Of a stretch of 64,000 nt of DNA, positions 53,361 through 62,300 are shown one piece after another; position 1 is the stretch's first letter, and the number at the start of each line of letters is the position of its first letter. The notes beneath the pieces were generated by a model. That model was not told where the DNA came from. It saw only the letters and a list, made by a program, of their open reading frames with translations, and ran no database searches. Source of the DNA: Microbacterium sp. Leaf320 (lineage in GTDB: Bacteria; Actinomycetota; Actinomycetes; Actinomycetales; Microbacteriaceae); contig NZ_LMOD01000005.1 of assembly GCF_001423485.1 (NCBI RefSeq), forward strand, positions 366,591-430,590. Reading direction: 5' to 3'. The translations under genes and the position numbers were made by a program.

Positions 53361-56300
53361 ATGGGTGGGGGAGGTGTTCGTCGTGGCTGGGCGCGATCCG
53401 CCGTCGCCATGACCACCGCCATCGCCGTGATCGCCGCCGGATTCACCCTCGGCGCCCCGCAGGCTGCTGAAGCCGCCGTCGTACAGTGGGGCACCAACTC
53501 CGGCACCGCCCCGAACTACCAGGCCAACGTCAACGGTGACTTCATCATGGCCGGAAACGGCGTGCTCGCGTGCTCGGCGACGACGGCCACGACGAACGGC
53601 ACCTGCGCCGACCTGCATGCCGCTTCGAGCACGAACGCGAACAACGTCAACGACAACTTCGTCATGACCCAGAACAACTCGGTCGCGGGTTTCACCTCGA
53701 ACTCGAGCAGCGCGACGATGACGATCCCCGCCGGTGCCACCGTGGTGAAGGCGTTCCTCACGTGGAGCGCGAACACCGGCGTCTACACGGGGGACACACG
53801 TCGCCTCTGCGCCCAGTACTCCGCCGCGCGCGGTGTGGCCACGATGCCCTCCGGCAGCGCCACCGGCTACACCTCGCGCGCCATCCAGCTCAAGGTCGCA
53901 GGCAGCTCGGTGACCAACGTCTCCCCGCAGAGCATGCTGGCCGACCCCGCATCGCAGGCGACGGCGCTGTATTACTCCGCGAGCGCCGATGTGACCTCCG
54001 CATTCGCGGCTGTGCCGACCGGATCCGAGGTGACGATCTCTGCCGGGAACATCTGGACTCCCACCGGCGCCGGATGCTACGCGGGATGGTCGATCAATGT
54101 CGTCTACGACTACGGCACGTTCGTTCCGAACAATCCCGCCTCGGTGCCGCACAACATCATCTACTACGAGGGCCACGTGCGGCAGGGTGCGAACGACGCC
54201 GATCTCACGGTCGCCTTCAACGGCTTCACGGCCGTTGCGGCGGGAACCCGTGCAGGATTCACGCTCTTCGAGGGTGACCGGAACATCACCGGAGACTCTG
54301 CGGCGTATTCGCGCGGCGGATCGACCCCCTACACCGAGATCGCGAATGCGGCCGGAGCGAACAGCAACATCGGTATCTCGCGTGCCGTCGGATCCGTCCG
54401 GTATACCGGAACAGGTACCACATTCACGAACCAGAGCGTCGATGTCGCCACCGCTGCGCTGACCAACGTGGTCGCGGGAGATTCGACCGTGAACCTGCGT
54501 CTGGGCACATCCGGCGACTCCTATCTTCTGCGCAACGCGATGCTCTCGGTGCCGACGGCCGGCCTGCAGATCGTGAAGACGTTCGACGGCACGGCAGACA
54601 CCCAGTCGCGAACCTCCGGCGAGCTCGCGACGTTCACGATCCGCATCACGAACACGGGCGCGGGAACCCTGCGCAACATCGTGGTGACAGACGATCAGGC
54701 GAACTGCGCCCGCAACCTCGGCGCACTCACCCTCGCACCGCTCCAGACGACCACCTATACCTGTACGGCGACGGCCCCATCGGCGACGGGATACGTCTCG
54801 ACGGCCGAGGCCACCGCCAGGACGGCGGTGGGGGACTTCCTCGCGCAGGACAGCGACAGCACGACCGTCCTGCTCAGCGCGATCAGCCTGACCAAGACCA
54901 GTGCGCTCGCTCCCGGAGGCACCGGACGCGCAGGAGACGTCGTCATCTACACGTTCACCGTGACGAACACAGGTCAATCGACGCTCACCGACGTCGTGAT
55001 CAGCGACCCGTTGTCCGGTCTGTCGGCGATCACCTTCGGCACCTGGCCGGGGACCGTCGGCACGCTGACGCCAGGCCAATCGGTCACCGCGACGGCGAAC
55101 TACACGCTCAAGCAGAGCGATGTGGATGCGGGTTCCGTGGCGAACACGGCGACCGTCAGCGCGGCGGATGATGACGGCGGCATCCGGCCATCAGGATCAG
55201 CGAACCGGGTCACACCGATCGCCGCGGCCGGCGCCGTCACGGTCACCAAGACCGGCGCGCTCGCGAGCGGGACGACCGGCCGAGTCGGCGACCGCATCAA
55301 CTACACCTTCACCGTCCGCAACACCGGCAACGTGACTCTCGAGAACGCGTCGCTCGTCGATCCGCTGCCGGGTCTCTCGCCACCGGCCATCACCTGGCCC
55401 ACAGCGACGGCCGGCGTCATCCCCGTCGGTCAGACCGCCACAGCGACAGCCTTCTATACGATCACCCAGGCCGATGTCGACGCAGGCAGCGTCCGCAACA
55501 CCGCCACCGCCACAGCCCGTACACCGGCCGGCACCACGGTCTCCGGTTCCTCTCCGCAGGTCACCGTCCCCACGATCGCCTCAGCCCCCGGACTCACGAC
55601 GACGAAGTCGGGATCCATCACCCAGGGCAACGGGGGCGTGGGCAGCACGATCACCTACACGTTCACCGCCCGCAACGCCGGCAACACGACGCTCACGAAC
55701 GTCGCGATCGCCGATCCGCTCGCCGGGCTCTCGGCCCTCACCTATTCGTGGCCCGGGGTCGCAGGCACTCTCGCCCCGGCCCAGTCCGTGACGGCGACCG
55801 CGACGTACACCGTGACCCAGGCCGACGTGGACGCCGGTGCAGTCCGCAACACCGCGACCGGCACGGCCCGCACACCCGCAGGGGCGGTGCTCACGGTTCC
55901 CAGCAGCCAGTCGGTCGTCTCGACCGTTGCCTCTTCACCTGCGGTGAACCTCACGAAGTCCGGTGCTCTCGCGCCCGGCAGCACAGGCAGGGCCGGTGAC
56001 GTCGTCACCTACTCGTTCCGCCTCGCGAACAGCGGAAACGTCACGCTCACCGAGGTCGCGATCGCCGACCCGCTGGCAGGACTCTCCGCCCTGACATACA
56101 CCTGGCCGGGAGCCGCGGGCACGCTGGCGCCGGGACAGGCCGTCACCGCGACCGCGACGTACACGTTGAAGCAGTCCGACGTCGACGCAGGGTCCGTCGC
56201 GAACGCGGCGACAGCGTCGGCCCTGCCGCCGAGCGGCGCGCGACTGTCGCAGACGAGATCGTTCACGCTTCCGGTCACCCCGACCGGCGCTCTGACCGTT

Positions 56301-59300
56301 CTCAAGTCGGGATCCGTCACGGCGGGGACGGGGGGAGTCGGCAGCACCGTCACCTACGACTTCTCGGCGACCAACAACGGCAACGTCACGCTGACGCAGG
56401 TCGCCATGGCGGATCCCCTTCCGGGCCTCTCGGCCATCACGTACACCTGGCCCGGCACGGCAGGAACCCTCGCGCCGGGTCAGACGGTGCAGGGCCGCGC
56501 GACATACACCGTGCGCCAGGCGGACGTCGATGCCGGCACCGTGACCAACACGGCGACCGCTTCGGCGCGCACCCCCGGCGGAGCATCGGTCACGGGAACG
56601 TCGCCGACGACCCGTGTGAACACGGTGACGGCTGCGCCCGCGAGCACGACGACGAAGACTGCCGCGGTGTCGGGCGCTGCCGCGGTCGGGGATGTCATCA
56701 CCTACACCGTGCGCACCACGAACTCCGGGAACGTCACGCTGACGGACGTCGCCATCACAGACACGCTCGCCGGCCTGTCGGCCTTCACGTACACGTGGCC
56801 CGGGACCTCGGGGAGGCTCGCACCCGGACAGACGGTGACGGCGGTCGCCACCTACACGATCAAACAGGCCGATGTGAACGCGGGCTCAGTGCGCAACGTC
56901 GCGTCATCCACAGCCCTGTACGGCACGACGCCCGTGACGAGCACCTCCGGCACCGTCACGACGAACACCGTGGCCGCATCAGCCGGAATCGTCACGACGA
57001 AGTCGGGCGCCCTGCAGAGTGGCTCCTCCGGCCGGGCGGGCGACACGATCGTCTGGTCGATCACGCTGCGGAACTCCGGCAACGTCACTCTGACCGGAGT
57101 CTCGGTCGCGGATTCTCTTCCCGGAATCTCCGCACCGAGCTACGGCACGTGGCCGGGCGGCACTGCAGGCGTCCTGCAACCCGGGCAGACCGTCACCGCC
57201 ACCGCGACCTCGGTGATCTCGCAGACCGACGTCAACTCGGGCGCGGTGAGCAACGCCGCCACGGGTTCCGGCGTCCCGCCCACCGGAGCGGCGGTGACGA
57301 GCACGGCACCGGCGACTGTGTCTCTCGCCTCCGCCCCCGGTCTCGTACTCACCAAGACCGGCGCGATCACCACCGGCAATGGCTCCGTCGACAGCACGAT
57401 CACCTATTCGTTCTCGGCGCGCAACACCGGAAACGTCACACTCACGGGCGTCGCGATCACCGACCCGCACGCGGGGCTCTCGACGATCGCCTACACCTGG
57501 CCCGGAACGGCGGGCACTCTCCAGCCCGACCAGACGGTCACCGCGACCGCCACGTACACGGTGCGACAGTCGGATGTGGATGCGGGCTCTGCCAAGAACA
57601 CCGCGAGCGCGAGCGGCACCCCGCCGACGGGGGCCGCGATCACCGCATCCTCCGGCGAGGTGACGGTCGCGACGATCGCCGCAGCGCCCGGCATCGCGAT
57701 CACCAAGACCGCCTCGGGCGGCGGCGGAGGAGTGGGCAGCGTCATCACCTACACCTTCCGCGCGAGCAACACCGGAAACGTCACGCTCACCGGGGTCGGC
57801 ATCGCCGATCCGCTGGCGGGCCTCGGAACGCTGCAGTACCAGTGGCCGGGTGCTGCAGGAACGCTCGCGCCGGGGCAGACAGTCGTCGCCACCGCGCCGT
57901 ACACCGTGACGCAGGCTGACGTGAACGCGGGATCCGTCACGAACACCGCCACCGCCACCGGCACCGGTGGGGGAACGACCGCGACCGCGGCATCCGGAGC
58001 CGTGACGACCCCGACGGCCACGAGCGCACCCGCCGTCTCGGTCACCAAGACCGGAACGCTCGCAGGGAGCGGTGCCGCAGGCGACACCATCACGTATGCC
58101 TTCACCGTACGCAACTCCGGCAACGTCACCCTCACCGGAGTGTCCCTCGTCGACCCTCTGATCGGCGCGGCAGCAGTGCCGCTGTCCGGCTGGCCCGGAG
58201 CCGCGGGCACCCTGCAGCCGGGCCAGAGCGTCTCAGGCACCGCCACCTACTCGGTCACGCAGACCGACGTCGACGCCGGCGCGGTGGCGAACACCGCGAC
58301 TGCCACGGGCACACCGCCGCGGGGTGCAGCTGTGGCCGGAACCGCGCCCTCGACCGTGCGGATCGCCGCGGTGCCGTCGATCGCCGTGCAGAAGAGCGGT
58401 TCGGTCACGGCCGGATCCGGCGAGGTCGGCAGCACAGTCACCTTCGCGTTCACGATCCGCAACTCCGGCAACGTCACGCTCAGCGGAGTCACGCTCACCG
58501 ACACCCTCGCGGGGCTCAGCGCTCCGTCCGTCACATGGCCCGGTTCGCCGAACACCCTGAACCCGGGTCAGACGGCGACCGGAACGGCGACGTACACCGT
58601 GCGGCAGGCCGACGTCGATGCCGGTTCCGTGCGCAACACGGCGAGCGTCAGCGGTCGACCGCCGACGGGCGCGGTGGTGAGCGCGACGTCCACGGAGGCC
58701 GTGGTGCCCACGAGCGCGGCTGCGCCGGGACTGACCGTGACGAAGAGCGCGGACACCGCGGCCGGATCGCGCGTGGGCGATGTCATCACCTATACGATCA
58801 CGGCGACCAACAGCGGAAACCAGACGCTGACCGGGGTGACGCTGAGCGATCCGCTCGCGGGTCTCTCCGCTCTCTCGGTCACGTGGCCGGCCGCGAGTGG
58901 AGTGCTGGCACCAGGGCAGACGGCGACCGCTCGAGCCACCTATGTCATCACCCAGACCGATGTGAACTCCGGATCGATTCGCAACCGCGCGTCCGCAGCG
59001 GCCACGGCTCCTGGCGGTGCAGCGGTCAACGCGTCTTCGTCCGACGTCGTGACGCCGACGGTGGCGGCCGCGCCCAGGCTGACTCTCGAGAAGACCGCGA
59101 GCCTGGCGCCCGGCGCGACGGGCCGAGCGGGCGACGTCGTCACCTACAGCTTCATCGTGCGCAACGCCGGCAACGTCACCCTCACGGGTGTCGGCATCGC
59201 CGATGCGCTGCCAGGACTCTCGACCATCTCATACACGGCCTGGCCCGGCGCGACAGGCACTCTGCAGCCAGGGCAGAGCGTGACGGCGACCGCGACGAGG

Positions 59301-62300
59301 GCACTCACACAGTCGGATGTCGATGCCGGCTCCGTAGCCAACACCGCGACCGCCACAGGCACTCCGCCGAGCGGTGACGCTGTCGAGGTCACGGCCTCGG
59401 CGACACTCCCGCTGATCGCCGGTCCGCTCCTCACCCTCGGCAAGACCGGGGTGTACACGCAGGGGAACGGCGCGGTGGGCAGCGTCATCACGTACACGTT
59501 CACGGCTCGAAACGCCGGAAACGTCACACTCACCGGCGTCGCGATCGGCGACCCGCACGCGGGCCTCGGCGCGATCGCCCTCACCTGGCCCGGTGCGGCC
59601 GGAACCCTCGCGCCGGGAGCCCAGGTCGTCGGCACCGCGACGTACACGGTGACGCAGGCCGACGTCGACGCGGGCACCGTGCGCAACACCGCACGGGTGA
59701 CCGGCACACCTCCCAGTGGTCCCGCGGTCGGCGCGGACTCCCAGACCGTCTCCCTCGCGACGGTCGCCGCCGGCCCCGCGGTGACGACCACGAAGTCGGC
59801 GGCCGTCGGCGGCAGCGGAGCCGTGGGCGACGTCGTCGACTACACGGTGCGGGTGACCAACACCGGCAACGTGACACTCCGCAGCGTCGTGGTGAACGAC
59901 CCGATGGCCGGCCTGACGCCGTTCGCATACACCTGGCCCGGTGACGCGGGAGTGCTCGCGCCCGGTGCTCAGGTCATCGCTCGGGCGAGCCACACGATCA
60001 CTCAGGCGGACGTGGATGCGGGCTCGATCGTCAATGTCGCGACCGGAAGCGGGCTGTCGCCGAACGGCACCCCCGTGAGCGCGGCTTCCGGCACAATCAC
60101 CACGCCGACGGTCGCAGGAGATCCGCGGCTCCAGGTCGTCAAGTCCGGCACGCTGCCCGCGGGCGCCACTGGCGTGGCAGGGGAGACCATCACCTGGACC
60201 GTGTCGATCCGGAACACCGGAAACGTGACGCTTTCCGGCGTCACCGCCACCGACTCCCTCCCGGGAATCAGCGATCTCACCTTCGGCGCCTGGCCGTCGG
60301 GCACCGCGGGTGTGCTCGCACCGGGCGACGTGGTGACGGCCACAGCCACCTCCACGGTGCGTCAGACCGACGTCGACGCGGGAGCCGTCTCGAATGCGGC
60401 GACGGCGACCGGCGCTCCCTCGCGGGGCCAGGCCACGTCGGCGGTGGGTTCGGCGACGGTTCCGCTGACCTCGGCGCCCGCGCTCACGATCCAGAAATCG
60501 GGCGCCTACACCGCAGGTACAGGGTCGCTCGGAGACACGATCACCTACTCGTACACCGTCCGCAACGCCGGCAACGTGACGCTCACGGGAGTCGCCGTGA
60601 GCGACCCGCACAGCGGACTCTCGGCGATCACCTACGGCGTCTGGGCCTCCGGCACAGCAGGCACGCTCGCGCCCAACCAGTCGATCACCGCGACCGCGAC
60701 CTACCAGGTGCGCCAAAGCGATGTGAACGCGGGCTCCGTCACCGATGTGGCCACCGCGTCGGGGCGTCCGCCCACGGGCGCGGCCGTGTCCGCGACCTCG
60801 CAGACCGTGGTGCTCGGCACCGCCACTCCTGCTCCGGCGATCCTGACGACGAAGACCGCGTCGGTCGGGGGCCCCGGACAGCTCGGCGACCTCATCACCT
60901 ACACGCTCCGCGCGACGAACTCGGGCAACGTCACCCTCACCGGCGTCGCGCTGTCCGATCCCGCTCCGGGGCTGAGCCCGCTTGCCTACGGGCCGTGGCC
61001 GGGCGCCAGCGGCACACTTCAGCCGGGTGAGTCCGTGACCGCGACAGCTACTCACCGCATCACCCAGGCAGACCTGAATGCAGGTTCCGTGTCGAACACG
61101 GCGACCTCGACGGGCACGCCCCCGACGGGCCCGGCCGTGACCGATCCGTCCGACACGATCGTGACCGCGACGGCGCCCCAGACCCCCGACATCGAGGTGA
61201 CGAAGACAGGGACGCTCGCCGGCGGAGCGACGGCTCGCGCGGGCGATGCGGTCGCCTACTCGTTCTCGCTGCGCAACACCGGCAACGTCACGCTCACCGG
61301 CGTCGCACTCGCCGACCTCGAGCCCGGCGTCTCTCCGCTGGTCTACTCGTGGCCGGGCGCAGAGGGCGTCCTCGCTCCCGACCAGGTCGTCACGGCGACC
61401 GCGACCTACGCGCTCACGCAGGCCGACATCGACGCGGGTGCCGTCGACAACGTCGTGAGCGGTTCGGGTACCGCTCCGGGCGGCGCGTCGATCACCGAGA
61501 ACGACGATGTCACCGTCCCGATCGCTCCGTCGGCATCCATCGACGTGTCGAAGACCGGAACGGTGCTCGGCGACGGAGTGGGAGACGGTGAGGCGGGCGA
61601 CCAGATCCGGTTCGACTTCGTGGTCGTCAACACCGGCAACGTCACTCTCGCGGATGTCGAGCTCGCCGACAGCATCCCCGGTCTCGTCCCGACCGTCACC
61701 TGGCCGGATGCCGGCGCGGCGGGCGTCCTCGCTCCGGGCGCCACGGCCACGGCCACAGCCGTCTACGAGATCACCCAGGCCGACGTGAACAGCGGATCCG
61801 TGCCGAACTCCGTGACCGCGTCGGGTGCGCCGCCGACCGGGGCCGACGTGACGGACACCGACTCCGTCGAGGTGTCCACGGGTGCGCAGCGTTCCGAGCT
61901 CAGGCTCAGCAAATCGGGCACGACCCTGCCGAGTGCGGCAGGACTCGGCGACGACATCGCCTACACCTTCGTGCTCAGCAACACCGGGAACGTCACCGTC
62001 ACCGGGATCGTCATCTCGGATCCGCTGGTCGGCCTGTCCGACATCGTCGCGGACTGGCCCGGCGCTGACAGCGTGCTCGAGCCGGGGCAGAGCGTGACTG
62101 CCACCGCGTCGCTCGAGATCACCCAGGCACACGTCGATGCCGGGCGTGTGCTGAACACCGCGACCGCCTCGGGGACTGCACCCGCAGGGGCCGTCTCGAC
62201 GACGTCGCCGCAGAGCATCGTGCCGGTGGAAGCGGCGGCGCCGTCCGTCGCGGTCACGAACAGCGGCTCGCTTCCGCCCGGATCCGTGGCCGGATCGACC

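Noticed and set aside
59229..62132. A 967-codon minus-strand frame and many shorter antisense frames in the repeat region
   Set aside because: They recur in step with the DUF11 repeats, as expected from repeated codon patterns read backwards.
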